A DNA stretch of 15,003 nucleotides, taken from the NCBI GenBank assembly GCA_031365375.1, contig JANLXZ010000276.1, forward strand, positions 1 to 15,003. The letters run 5' to 3'. The notes beneath the pieces are model-generated. The model saw only the letters and a list, made by a program, of their open reading frames with translations, searched no databases and was not told where the DNA came from. Within the stretch, counting starts at the first letter, position 1, and each line of letters begins with the position of its first letter. Made by a program: the position numbers and the translations under genes. Shown one piece after another: positions 1-6,248 of this stretch. The DNA comes from JAKFWF01 sp031365375. GTDB lineage: Bacteria > Pseudomonadota > Alphaproteobacteria > Rhizobiales > Hyphomicrobiaceae.

Positions 1-93
1 CGAAGTGTTTCGCTTGTAGACGTACTTACAACTTTGGAGGCCCGGATGTCCCAGTCGGGCATAGCCGAGAAAGCTGCTCGCAAGTCGAGCTGA
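1..93 (+). CDS. hisE: Phosphoribosyl-ATP pyrophosphatase, C-terminal end only
   Basis: An open frame enters from the left edge and stops at TGA 91-93. Its last 30 residues begin RSVSLVDVLTTLEARM and end QSGIAEKAARKSS. This matches the usual HisE C-terminus, in which a 'sl-dVlaeLerR' helix is followed by 'qSGi-EKAaR'. HisE hydrolyses phosphoribosyl-ATP to phosphoribosyl-AMP, the second step of histidine synthesis, in the cytoplasm. Only the tail is visible, so the catalytic residues cannot be checked. The stop lies 9 nt before the coaA start on the same strand, which suggests one transcript; hisE next to coaA is an arrangement I recall from alphaproteobacteria. The call rests on a short stretch, but both the motif and the neighbour agree. 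Confidence 0.8.
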   Translation, partial: RSVSLVDVLTTLEARMSQSGIAEKAARKSS

Positions 94-102
94 ACGTTCA
101 CG

Positions 103-1095
103 ATGGCAATCTATGACTTTAAAGCGCTAGCGGAAGAACCAGAGCCACTTCTCGCCGGACTACAGTTCTCGCCGTATCGCGAATTCAGTCGCGACGAATG
201 GGCGCGCCTGCGCGCCGATACGCCGATGACATTGGTCGAGCGCGATCTCCAGCAGCTCTCTGGTCTTATGGACGGGCTTTCGCTGGACGAAGTCGAGCAG
301 ATCTATCTGCCGATGTCTCGGCTGATCAATCTTTACGTTCAGGCAGCGCAAGAACTGCATAGCATTTCTTCGCGGTTTCTGAACCGGAAGGATCGCCGCG
401 TGCCATTCATTATTGGCATCGCCGGTTCGGTCGCGGTCGGAAAGAGTACGACGGCGCGCGCGTTACGCGCATTGCTTGCACGGTGGCCTGATCATCCCCA
501 GGTCGATCTGATCACGACGGACGGTTTCCTGCTGCAGAACGCTGAGCTCGAGCGTCGCGGAATTATGAACCGGAAAGGTTTTCCCGAGAGTTTCGATTCG
601 GCACGGCTACTGAACTTTCTAGCCGAGGTGAAGTCTGGACGCGAATTGGTCGAGGCGCCGGTATACTCGCACTTCCACTACGACGTTCTACCTGCCCAGA
701 AAATTGTCGTGAAACGTCCCGATATTCTAATTGTAGAAGGCCTGAACGTACTTCAACCTGCACGATTGCCACGTGGGGGTGAAGCAATCCCATTCGTGTC
801 GGACTTCTTCGACTTCTCGATCTACATCGATGCCGATCCGCGCGTAATCGAGGAATGGTACGTGGCCCGGTTCCTCAAGTTGCGCGGCACTGCTTTCCGG
901 GATCCTGGCGCCTACTTCCATCGATATTCGAGCCTCACGCCGGAAGAAGCAGTAGAGCGCGCACTAGACATTTGGCGCACGATCAACTTGAAAAATCTCG
1001 ACGAGAACATTCTGCCGACCAAAAGGCGGGCTCGTCTCATTCTTCGAAAAGGCGCTGATCATCGGGTCGAAAGCGTAGCGCTGCGCAAAATCTGA
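103..1095 (+). CDS. coaA: Type I pantothenate kinase
   Basis: This enzyme phosphorylates pantothenate with ATP, the first and usually rate-limiting step of coenzyme A synthesis, in the cytoplasm. The 330-residue length is normal for the bacterial CoaA (PRK-like P-loop) family. The Walker A loop GSVAVGKS is at about residues 108-115, followed by TTDGFLLQN (about 138-146) and the conserved KGFPESFD (158-165). The N-terminal 95 residues carry the family's helical segment (FSRDEWARLR). The ATG at 103 lies 9 nt after the hisE stop; no strong Shine-Dalgarno is visible, so translation may be coupled to hisE. A hairpin lies 22 nt after the stop, although its T-tract serves the opposite strand. The family feature of feedback inhibition by CoA is known but cannot be judged from this sequence. 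Confidence 0.96.
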   Translation: MAIYDFKALAEEPEPLLAGLQFSPYREFSRDEWARLRADTPMTLVERDLQQLSGLMDGLSLDEVEQIYLPMSRLINLYVQAAQELHSISSRFLNRKDRRVPFIIGIAGSVAVGKSTTARALRALLARWPDHPQVDLITTDGFLLQNAELERRGIMNRKGFPESFDSARLLNFLAEVKSGRELVEAPVYSHFHYDVLPAQKIVVKRPDILIVEGLNVLQPARLPRGGEAIPFVSDFFDFSIYIDADPRVIEEWYVARFLKLRGTAFRDPGAYFHRYSSLTPEEAVERALDIWRTINLKNLDENILPTKRRARLILRKGADHRVESVALRKI

Positions 1096-1117
1096 TGTCG
1101 CGGGCGCGCAATAAAAA

Positions 1118-1142
1118 ACGGCCGCATTGCTCGGGCGGCCGT
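1118..1142 (-). terminator. Rho-independent terminator for the leftward gene at 1171-1749
   Basis: A perfect 8-bp stem (ACGGCCGC at 1118-1125, GCGGCCGT at 1135-1142) closes a 9-nt loop. On the minus strand the stem is followed by TTTTTATT, read from the A-tract at 1111-1117, giving a canonical intrinsic terminator for leftward transcription. On the plus strand no T-tract follows, so for coaA it could be at most a weak stop or an RNA 3' end stabiliser. Confidence 0.85.
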
Positions 1143-1170
1143 GAAGGTCTCTTGCTCTGGGCTAGCACAT

Positions 1171-1749
1171 TCAGTGAACGGAGCGGGGCCCTGGGGAGGG
1201 GTTCGCAGCCGTCAGCATGAATTCGGTAAAGGCAATCTGTTGTCGAAACAGATCGCGAACTTGCGGCAGCTTCATCACGCTCTGAGCGATCATCATCTGC
1301 TGCTCGAACAATGCGGTCGCGGCGTTCAGGCCAAAACCAAACAGCATTGCTGCAACGGGAACTTGGTTGGTGTTGGCACCTTTGGCGGGAAGAGATGAAC
1401 TAAGACCGCCGGTGGGTTGTAGCGACTTCATGTCCACGGAGGGTGTCGTTGCCGGACGCGTGACGGGCGTCGCTTTGCGAAGCGGTTCAGTGGCCGTCAA
1501 CGGTGCGGCGCGGCCCGACGCGGCAAAGCGAGGCACCGCAGGCGATGGATATCCATCGCCATGCTCGATATTGAACTTATCCCGCAGGCGCCGAATGGCG
1601 GACGGATCAGTGATACCGATTGCCTTGATGGCGGTGGTCGGCTTCATGCGCGGATTATTGCCGATCAGGCGAGCGATTTCGCCCAACCGTTGCTGATCGT
1701 TGATGCCTGAGCCTTTCGGTCTGCCGCGCCGGGCGTTCGATGCCGTCAT
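1171..1749 (-). CDS. Uncharacterised protein with AT-hook-like N-terminus and phasin-like C-terminal helix
   Basis: I do not recognise a named family. Three parts can be seen in the 192 residues. Residues 7-15 read RRGRPKGSG, a GRP core flanked by basic residues like an AT-hook. Residues 18-60 look like a compact helical domain with ITDPSAIRRLRDKFN, resembling a helix-turn-helix. Residues 65-128 are a low-complexity Pro/Ala/Thr/Ser linker. Residues 130-180 are predicted amphipathic helix rich in Met, Gln, Phe and Ala (FEQQMMIAQSVMKLP), reminiscent of phasin-type helices. The ATG (1747-1749) has AGGA about 10 nt upstream. The gene stands alone between a terminator downstream and a 209-bp gap upstream. 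It could be a nucleoid-associated or polyhydroxyalkanoate-granule protein, or a transcription factor; this is inference only. I recall similar short 'RRGRPKGSG' hypotheticals in Bradyrhizobium-like genomes. Confidence 0.75.
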   Translation of the reverse strand: MTASNARRGRPKGSGINDQQRLGEIARLIGNNPRMKPTTAIKAIGITDPSAIRRLRDKFNIEHGDGYPSPAVPRFAASGRAAPLTATEPLRKATPVTRPATTPSVDMKSLQPTGGLSSSLPAKGANTNQVPVAAMLFGFGLNAATALFEQQMMIAQSVMKLPQVRDLFRQQIAFTEFMLTAANPSPGPRSVH

Positions 1750-1958
1750 GGTGCAATTCCTGCAATGCGATTCGTTGCATTCATTCTGCGCAGGAACTCA
1801 CTGTTATTCCAGGGAGAAAAATCGAATATTTGGGAGCATTATTGCGGTTGTACAGGCTAACGTGGCTCAAATACAGTAAAAGGAGAGCCAAACGCATCTG
1901 TTTGGCAACAAGTTCTTCTACAACTTATGTTTTTCAAGTAGTTGAGCCAGTACAACCG
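1750..1958. other. Gene-free gap between the AT-hook-like gene and the PfkB kinase
   Basis: No convincing coding frame is present. The segment is visibly more AT-rich than the genes. It must hold the promoter of the leftward gene starting at 1749 and the 3' region of the kinase gene ending at 1959. Its main content is a long bulged inverted repeat (1846-1957) with a smaller hairpin inside it (1887-1906). Confidence 0.6.
1846..1957 (-). repeat. Bulged long inverted repeat enclosing a smaller hairpin
   Basis: The left arm is GGTTGTAC (1846-1853) plus TGGCTCAA (1863-1870), separated by a 9-nt insertion. The right arm, TTGAGCCAGTACAACC (1942-1957), is the exact reverse complement of the two left blocks joined. 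Inside lies a perfect 7-bp hairpin, GCCAAAC (1887-1893) / GTTTGGC (1900-1906), with a 6-nt loop. The right arm begins 1 nt past the stop codon of the kinase gene on the minus strand, so the structure would form in the 3' end of that mRNA. The inner hairpin is followed on the minus strand by TCTCCTTTTACTG, a poor T-tract; it may act as a weak terminator. A small palindromic mobile or extragenic element is the alternative. Confidence 0.6.
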
Positions 1959-2954
1959 TCAAATCAGTCCGCGCTTCGTGGCGAGTGTGGCCAGTGAAGA
2001 ATGTGGTCTCGCGCCGATGTGACTAATGATTTCTGCGGCGGCGAGCGCACCGAGACGGCCGCAAGCAGTATTATCAAGTCCGCGAGCGTGGCCGAACAGA
2101 AACCCCGCTGCGTACAAATCGCCGGCCCCAGTGGTATCGACGACCTTGTCAATTTTGTCGGCTGGAACGACGACGGAGCGATCGTTCTCAAAAATTACCG
2201 CGCCTTTGGCGCTACGGGTCAAGACAGCGAGCGCGACATCGCCGCTGACATTTTTGGCCGCTTCATCGAATGACTTGGTCTCGTAGAGCGACGTTACTTC
2301 AGATTCGTTGGCAAATAGGATGTCGACATGCTGGCGGATGAACGTCAGAAATTCGCCACGGTGCCGATCGACGCAGAACGCGTCCGATAAGGTCATCGCC
2401 ACCTTGACGCCGGCCTTGGCGGCATGACTTGCTGCTTCTCGGAAGGCGGCCTTGGCTTCGTCGCGGTCGAACAAATAGCCTTCCAAGTACACGATCCGGG
2501 CTTTGTCGATGAGCTTGGACTCGATCTCGGCCGTGGTTAGTTCCGGACTGACACCGAGGAAGGTGTTCATCGTTCGCTCGCCATCGGGCGTGACGAGGAT
2601 CAGCGAGCGCGCCGTGGGTGCGCCGCCCGTAGATGCAGGCGTTTCAAATGTCACGCCTGACGATTTGATATCGTGGCGAAAGATCCGGCCAAATTCATCG
2701 TCGGCGACCTTACCGATAAATCCCGACTTGCCGCCCAGTGATGAAATGCCGACCATGGTGTTTGCGGCTGATCCGCCGGAGATCTCAATGCCCGGACCCA
2801 TGTCTTGGTAGAGTTGCGTAACCGTGTCTGCATCGACAAGCTGCATACTGCCTTTGGCTGCCCCGTTGCGGGCGAGAAATGCCTCGTCGCAATGCCCGAT
2901 GATATCGACGATCGCGTTGCCGATTGCGATCACGTCGAGCGTTTTAACGGTCAT
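1959..2954 (-). CDS. PfkB-family carbohydrate/nucleoside kinase, adenosine-kinase-like
   Basis: This 331-residue protein is a full-length ribokinase-fold kinase. The first PfkB signature region is GGSAANTMVGISSLGG at about 60-75, followed by GFIGKVADDEFG (78-89). The second signature is DTTGAGDLYAAGFL at 273-286, with Asp279 as the expected catalytic base and the GAG as anion hole. An NESE element lies at 216-219, matching the NxxE metal/phosphate motif. The N-terminus (DVIAIGNAIVDI) and the overall pattern fit the bacterial adenosine-kinase-like branch, which would convert adenosine to AMP with ATP. Substrate cannot be fixed from sequence, and ribokinase or another sugar kinase remains possible. 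AAGGATAG about 9 nt upstream of the ATG is a good ribosome binding site. The upstream small gene is on the same strand, 137 nt away. Confidence 0.9.
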   Translation of the reverse strand: MTVKTLDVIAIGNAIVDIIGHCDEAFLARNGAAKGSMQLVDADTVTQLYQDMGPGIEISGGSAANTMVGISSLGGKSGFIGKVADDEFGRIFRHDIKSSGVTFETPASTGGAPTARSLILVTPDGERTMNTFLGVSPELTTAEIESKLIDKARIVYLEGYLFDRDEAKAAFREAASHAAKAGVKVAMTLSDAFCVDRHRGEFLTFIRQHVDILFANESEVTSLYETKSFDEAAKNVSGDVALAVLTRSAKGAVIFENDRSVVVPADKIDKVVDTTGAGDLYAAGFLFGHARGLDNTACGRLGALAAAEIISHIGARPHSSLATLATKRGLI

Positions 2955-2985
2955 GAGCGGCTATCCTTGGCTGGTTGCAGGTGTT

Positions 2986-3025
2986 GCGCCGCCACTATAG
3001 CGGGCTTCAGGCCGCAGTGTGGCGC
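2986..3025 (-). promoter_or_regulatory. Compound hairpin upstream of the PfkB kinase start
   Basis: Three nested pairings can be read: GCGCC (2986-2990) with GGCGC (3021-3025), CACT (2993-2996) with AGTG (3016-3019), and GCGG (3000-3003) with CCGC (3012-3015), with small internal loops. It sits about 32 nt before the kinase start codon, between two leftward genes. No T-tract follows on either strand, so it is not a canonical terminator. It could be a processing or leader structure; chance pairing in GC-rich DNA is not excluded. Confidence 0.35.
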
Positions 3026-3091
3026 TTCAATTCGTTCGGCTGATCGAGCTGCAGGGCTGCAATCCCCCGGCGGTATGTCCGCATTTCTATT

Positions 3092-3415
3092 TTATGAAGG
3101 TGCGCAGAATGAAAACGGCTTGCCACGCGATGACGGTCGATACCCCGCTGCGATTGCCGCTTTTATGCCTTCCACGATATTGGCGACCACAATTTTGGGC
3201 CGTTGATCGTAAAACCCGATATGTTTTTTGGTTAAATTATTGGGGAATTCCAAAAGCAGCTCGCGCGCATGATCGACCATTGTCACGGATAAAGTCAGGC
3301 CCATCAAACCTTCTTGGCTGGACCATCGCGGCTCTCGATAGACTTCCCAATCGTAATCATCGCCGTCGACGGTAACCCGCCCAGTGAGCTGACGCTTTGC
3401 AAGCTTCGATGCCAT
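3092..3415 (-). CDS. Small conserved hypothetical protein
   Basis: A 107-residue protein with no named domain that I recognise. It reads as a real gene: it is mixed alpha/beta, lacks low complexity, starts MASKLAKRQLTGRV, and ends with a GKPFSF motif resembling the tail of small alphaproteobacterial hypotheticals. The central part (DYDWEVYREPRWS, then LSVTMVDHARELLLEFP) suggests a beta-hairpin followed by a helix. Neither a signal peptide nor a membrane segment is seen, so it is probably cytoplasmic. The start ATG (3413-3415) has a weak GGAC upstream. It lies between hemJ (70 nt upstream) and the PfkB kinase (137 nt downstream), all leftward, so it may share the hemE-hemJ transcript. No function can be given. 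Confidence 0.75.
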   Translation of the reverse strand: MASKLAKRQLTGRVTVDGDDYDWEVYREPRWSSQEGLMGLTLSVTMVDHARELLLEFPNNLTKKHIGFYDQRPKIVVANIVEGIKAAIAAGYRPSSRGKPFSFCAPS

Positions 3416-3485
3416 TACAAGTCCACACTATTTTGACGCATTACATTAAGCCGGGGCAATCAAAGTCGACCAAAGGCTCCAATCC

Positions 3486-3911
3486 CTACCAGGGTTTTAC
3501 AATAACCATCACCACGATACCGATCATCAGCACAGTGGGTACTTCATTGGCGAGGCGGAAAAATTTTGCACTGTGCGTGTTCCGATCCTCGGCGAATTCA
3601 CGAACCCAACGAACGAGTTGACCGTGGAAGGCGCTCATCAGGATCACCAGCAGAAGTTTCACGTGTAGCCAACCCCCTTTGAAGGCGAACAACGACCAGG
3701 CCATCCAGAGCCCCGTGAGCCAAGCGACGATCATTGCCGGATTGATGATTGCCTTGAGTAGCCGCCGCTCCATGACTTTGAAAGTCTCGGACTGCTTGGA
3801 GCCGCGCTCGGCATCGACGTGATAGACCATCAGTCGCGGCAAATAGAGCTGTCCGGCCATCCACGAAATGATGGCCAGTACGTGCAGCGCTTTGATCCAA
3901 AGTTCAATCAC
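3486..3911 (-). CDS. hemJ: HemJ-type protoporphyrinogen IX oxidase, membrane protein
   Basis: HemJ oxidises protoporphyrinogen IX to protoporphyrin IX, the penultimate step of haem synthesis, in the inner membrane. The 141-residue size and about four hydrophobic helices (roughly 4-24, 57-76, 83-101 and 122-139) fit the family formerly called UPF0093. The conserved histidine near the N-terminus is His10 (KALHVLAIISWMAG), and the conserved lysine lies in HVKLLLV (Lys85). The start is GTG at 3909-3911 and overlaps the hemE stop by 4 nt (GTGA), so translation is almost certainly coupled to hemE. The two genes act two steps apart in the same pathway. Neither HemG nor HemY is visible in the window. 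In many relatives that I recall, rho follows hemJ; here a small hypothetical gene follows instead. Confidence 0.93.
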   Translation of the reverse strand: MIELWIKALHVLAIISWMAGQLYLPRLMVYHVDAERGSKQSETFKVMERRLLKAIINPAMIVAWLTGLWMAWSLFAFKGGWLHVKLLLVILMSAFHGQLVRWVREFAEDRNTHSAKFFRLANEVPTVLMIGIVVMVIVKPW

Positions 3912-4981
3912 GAGGGCTCGTGGCTCCGGATGATCTTGAGCAACTGAGCGACGGTTTCAGGTGAGCCTTCGGGCGTGATGCCATGGCCGAGATTGAACAC
4001 GAAGGGCTTACCCCGCATGGCGTCGATGATCTCGCGGGCACGTCGTTCCATGGCGGCTCCTCCTGCGATCATCAACAATGGATCGAGGTTGCCCTGTACC
4101 ACGATTCCCTTGGCCGACAAGGCACCAGCCATCAGTGCCAGCGGCATCGCCGTGTCGCAGCCGATGCCATCCACGCCGGTCGCCTCTGCGTAGGTGAGTG
4201 ACGCGTATTCGGCGCCGCGGGGAAAGCCGATCACGGGCACATGCGGGTGTTTCGATTTCAGGCCAGCGACAATGCGCCTGGTCGGTGCGATGACCCATTT
4301 TGCGAACTCGCCGTCGGGAAGGCTGCCGGCCCAGCTGTCAAAAATCATCAATACGTCAGCGCCAGCATTCACCTGCAATTCCAGATAGTTGATCGACGCA
4401 TCTACGAGCAGATCCATCAAATCGGCAAAGAACGCGGGTTCGCGATAGGCCATCAGCCGGGTGACCGCCTGATCGGGCGAACCGCGACCACCGATCATGT
4501 AAGTCGCGACGGTCCACGGCGCGCCGCAGAAACCGATCAGCGCGGTTTCTTTCGGTAGCGCGGCGCGAATGCGCGATACGCTTTCGGCCACCGACTGGAA
4601 TTTCGGTTTGGCTTGCGCGAGGTTCAATTTCGCCAAGTCCGCGGCCGTTTTCAGCCCTTCGAGCCGAGGTCCCTCGCCCTCGACAAAGCTGACCGGTTGG
4701 CCAAGTGCATCGGGTACGACAAGGATATCGGAAAACAGTATGGCGGCGTCAAAACCGAAGCGCCGAATGGGCTGCAAGGTCACTTCGCATGCTAATTCCG
4801 GCGAGTAGCACAGGTTTAGAAACGAGCCTGCCTTTGCGCGCGTCGCTTTGTATTCGGGCAGGTAGCGCCCTGCTTGACGCATAAGCCAGACCGGTGGCGG
4901 ATTGATCGACTGTCCGACAAACGGTTGTAGGAACCGCATCGTCTGCGCCTTGGCTTTGAGCGCTGAGTTATACTCGGCCAT
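3908..4981 (-). CDS. hemE: Uroporphyrinogen decarboxylase
   Basis: HemE removes four carboxyl groups from uroporphyrinogen III to give coproporphyrinogen III, in the cytoplasm, with no cofactor. The protein has 357 residues, a normal length. The first family signature, PVWLMRQAGRYLPEYK, is at about 30-45 and contains the substrate-binding arginines. FSDILVVPDALG at about 83-94 carries the catalytic Asp85. The second signature region, GFCGAPWTVATYMIGG, is intact. The ATG at 4979-4981 is preceded by a weak AGAGAAG; an internal ATG at residue 15 is a less likely start. hemE heads a leftward unit with hemJ overlapping by 4 nt. Its upstream side is the gap proposed as the replication origin, so its promoter probably lies inside that gap; a CATAAT minus-10-like hexamer is on the minus strand at 5023-5028. 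Confidence 0.97.
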   Translation of the reverse strand: MAEYNSALKAKAQTMRFLQPFVGQSINPPPVWLMRQAGRYLPEYKATRAKAGSFLNLCYSPELACEVTLQPIRRFGFDAAILFSDILVVPDALGQPVSFVEGEGPRLEGLKTAADLAKLNLAQAKPKFQSVAESVSRIRAALPKETALIGFCGAPWTVATYMIGGRGSPDQAVTRLMAYREPAFFADLMDLLVDASINYLELQVNAGADVLMIFDSWAGSLPDGEFAKWVIAPTRRIVAGLKSKHPHVPVIGFPRGAEYASLTYAEATGVDGIGCDTAMPLALMAGALSAKGIVVQGNLDPLLMIAGGAAMERRAREIIDAMRGKPFVFNLGHGITPEGSPETVAQLLKIIRSHEPS

Positions 4982-4990
4982 TTGCTTCTC

Positions 4991-5035
4991 TTTTCAAACT
5001 AAGATTCTAGTCTAAGTTTTTTATTATGACTCTTA
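4991..5035. other. AT-rich segment, possible DNA-unwinding element
   Basis: By count only 10 of 45 bases are G or C, against clearly GC-rich flanking genes. It contains GATTC (5003-5007) and GACTC (5028-5032), both GANTC, the CcrM methylation site of many alphaproteobacteria. CTAAG repeats directly at 4999-5003 and 5012-5016, 13 nt apart, loosely recalling tandem 13-mers of unwinding elements. It also overlaps the likely hemE promoter and leader, so AT-richness alone could reflect that role. Confidence 0.45.
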
Positions 5036-5247
5036 CCGCAGTGGATTGCGGGAATGCCGGAGTTGTCCATCGCTTTCCCCAGCTTGCCCCGACGATGTTA
5101 GTTTCCGACTAGTCCTAGCGGCCATCACATCAAGATCAACCAGCATTTCGTTTTTCTGTTCCGCACCAATTGGTTGGACAATACTTTGAACGGCGCAGCA
5201 ACCAACTGGGCCAGTGGAAAAACAGTGAATGACCGGTGGAGAACGTA

Positions 5248-5265
5248 GCAACCCACAGGGGTTGC
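5248..5265. repeat. Perfect 7-bp inverted repeat in the hemE-ppsR gap
   Basis: GCAACCC (5248-5254) pairs with GGGTTGC (5259-5265) around the 4-nt loop ACAG. Neither side has a T-tract, so a terminator is unlikely. It lies 35 nt from the tandem DnaA boxes and could be a protein-binding palindrome. Confidence 0.45.
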
Positions 5266-5298
5266 ATTTCATTGGTGTTTGATATCAGCCCGATGGTG

Positions 5299-5321
5299 TT
5301 TGTGGATAGATTTGTGGATAC
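5299..5321 (-). promoter_or_regulatory. Tandem pair of DnaA boxes
   Basis: The 10-mer TTTGTGGATA occurs at 5299-5308 and again at 5311-5320, with a 12-nt repeat unit. Read on the minus strand the 9-mers are CTATCCACA (5301-5309) and GTATCCACA (5313-5321), each differing from TTATCCACA only at the first base. Same orientation and close spacing suit cooperative DnaA binding. A possible third box, ATGTCCACA (5381-5389, two mismatches, opposite orientation), abuts the ppsR start. Confidence 0.65.
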
Positions 5322-5390
5322 TGACGCACGAGCGGTGAGCTGAGCCTTAGGTTGGAGCTACACTGTTAATAACGCGGGAAATGTCCACAG

Positions 5391-6248
5391 ATGGCCAACG
5401 CCTTGCCTAGCTACTTTCACCTCCACCTGATTTCGGATTCAACTGGCGAAACTCTCACCACGATAGCAAAGGCGGCAGCCGTTCAATATGCCGAAGTTCG
5501 GCCGATTGAGCATGTGCATCCGTTGATCCGGAACCCGCGGCAACTCGACCGGGCACTGCAGGAAATAGCATCCGCCCCCGGCATCGTACTCTATACGATC
5601 GTCAACCGCGACTTGACTGCGGAACTCGAGCGCCGCTGCCGTGAACTAAAAGTGCCTTGTCTGCATGTACTCGAGCCGATCATGAAGATTTTCGAGAGTT
5701 ATCTTGGCGCACCGCAAACGCCGATCGTTGCTGGCCAGCACGTGCTTGATGCGGAATACTTCCAACGGATCGACGCCCTCAATTTTTCGATGGCACACGA
5801 TGACGGTCAGTTGCCAACAGACCTCAATGCAGCAGATATTATCATCCTCGGCATATCGCGGACATCGAAGACGCCGACCAGTATTTATCTAGCGCAGCGC
5901 GGGTACAAAACAGCCAACGTGCCGATCGTGCCCGAAATCCCGCTGCCGGAAGCTCTGACTGAACCACATGCCGCTTTCATCGTGGGTCTGGTCGCCAGTG
6001 CCGATCGGATCGCGGAGATCAGGCGAAATCGAGTGCGGTTTTTGGCAGATCGTAACCTCGATGAGTACGTCGATCGTGATCGGATCGCTCAGGAGATCGC
6101 CCATTCGCGACGGCTTTGCGCGCGGCACGGTTGGCCGGTGATCGACGTGTCGCGCCGTTCCATCGAGGAGACGGCGGCGCAAATCCTGCGGCTGTTCCAT
6201 GACCGGGAGACGGGGGCCGATGCCAATGGCGATTCCGCCGATGGTTGA
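5391..6248 (+). CDS. ppsR: Pyruvate,phosphate dikinase / PEP synthase regulatory kinase-phosphorylase (DUF299 family)
   Basis: Members of this family switch PEP synthase or pyruvate,phosphate dikinase off by ADP-dependent phosphorylation of an active-site threonine, and on again by phosphate-dependent dephosphorylation. The 285 residues match the usual length. SDSTGET is at about 15-21, FSMAHDDG at 132-139, and the signature GISRTSKTPTS at 154-164 is the P-loop-like nucleotide-binding site. Which target it has, PpsA or PpdK, cannot be told from this window; alphaproteobacteria commonly have PpdK. The ATG at 5391 has GGGAA about 11 nt upstream. This is the RP001-type gene that flanks the Caulobacter origin. 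It leads a rightward run; maf overlaps its 3' end by 8 nt. Confidence 0.93.
   Translation: MANALPSYFHLHLISDSTGETLTTIAKAAAVQYAEVRPIEHVHPLIRNPRQLDRALQEIASAPGIVLYTIVNRDLTAELERRCRELKVPCLHVLEPIMKIFESYLGAPQTPIVAGQHVLDAEYFQRIDALNFSMAHDDGQLPTDLNAADIIILGISRTSKTPTSIYLAQRGYKTANVPIVPEIPLPEALTEPHAAFIVGLVASADRIAEIRRNRVRFLADRNLDEYVDRDRIAQEIAHSRRLCARHGWPVIDVSRRSIEETAAQILRLFHDRETGADANGDSADG

Larger units (their letters stand above)
4982..5390. other. Candidate chromosomal replication origin (oriC) between hemE and ppsR
   Basis: This 409-bp gap carries no credible gene and lies between divergently transcribed hemE and ppsR. In Caulobacter crescentus, and by prediction in Rickettsia, the origin lies between hemE and the RP001-type gene. 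Seen here: an AT-rich segment at 4991-5035 (10 G/C of 45); GANTC sites at 5003-5007 and 5028-5032; a tandem pair of one-mismatch DnaA boxes at 5301-5321; a weaker box at 5381-5389; a single TCCCCA hexamer at 5076-5081, like the Caulobacter W-box; and a hairpin at 5248-5265. No TTAA-N7-TTAA CtrA site and no clear IHF site was found. The hemE and ppsR promoters must also lie here. Inference; strong on context, moderate on box content. Confidence 0.65.

Noticed and set aside
5033..5272. 79-codon frame on the minus strand within the hemE-ppsR gap
   Set aside because: No ribosome binding site or domain, and the gap is better explained as a regulatory or origin region.
5361..5380. CtrA-type binding site near TTAA in the candidate origin
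   Set aside because: Only a single TTAA is present; the TTAA-N7-TTAA pair is missing, so CtrA control is not supported.
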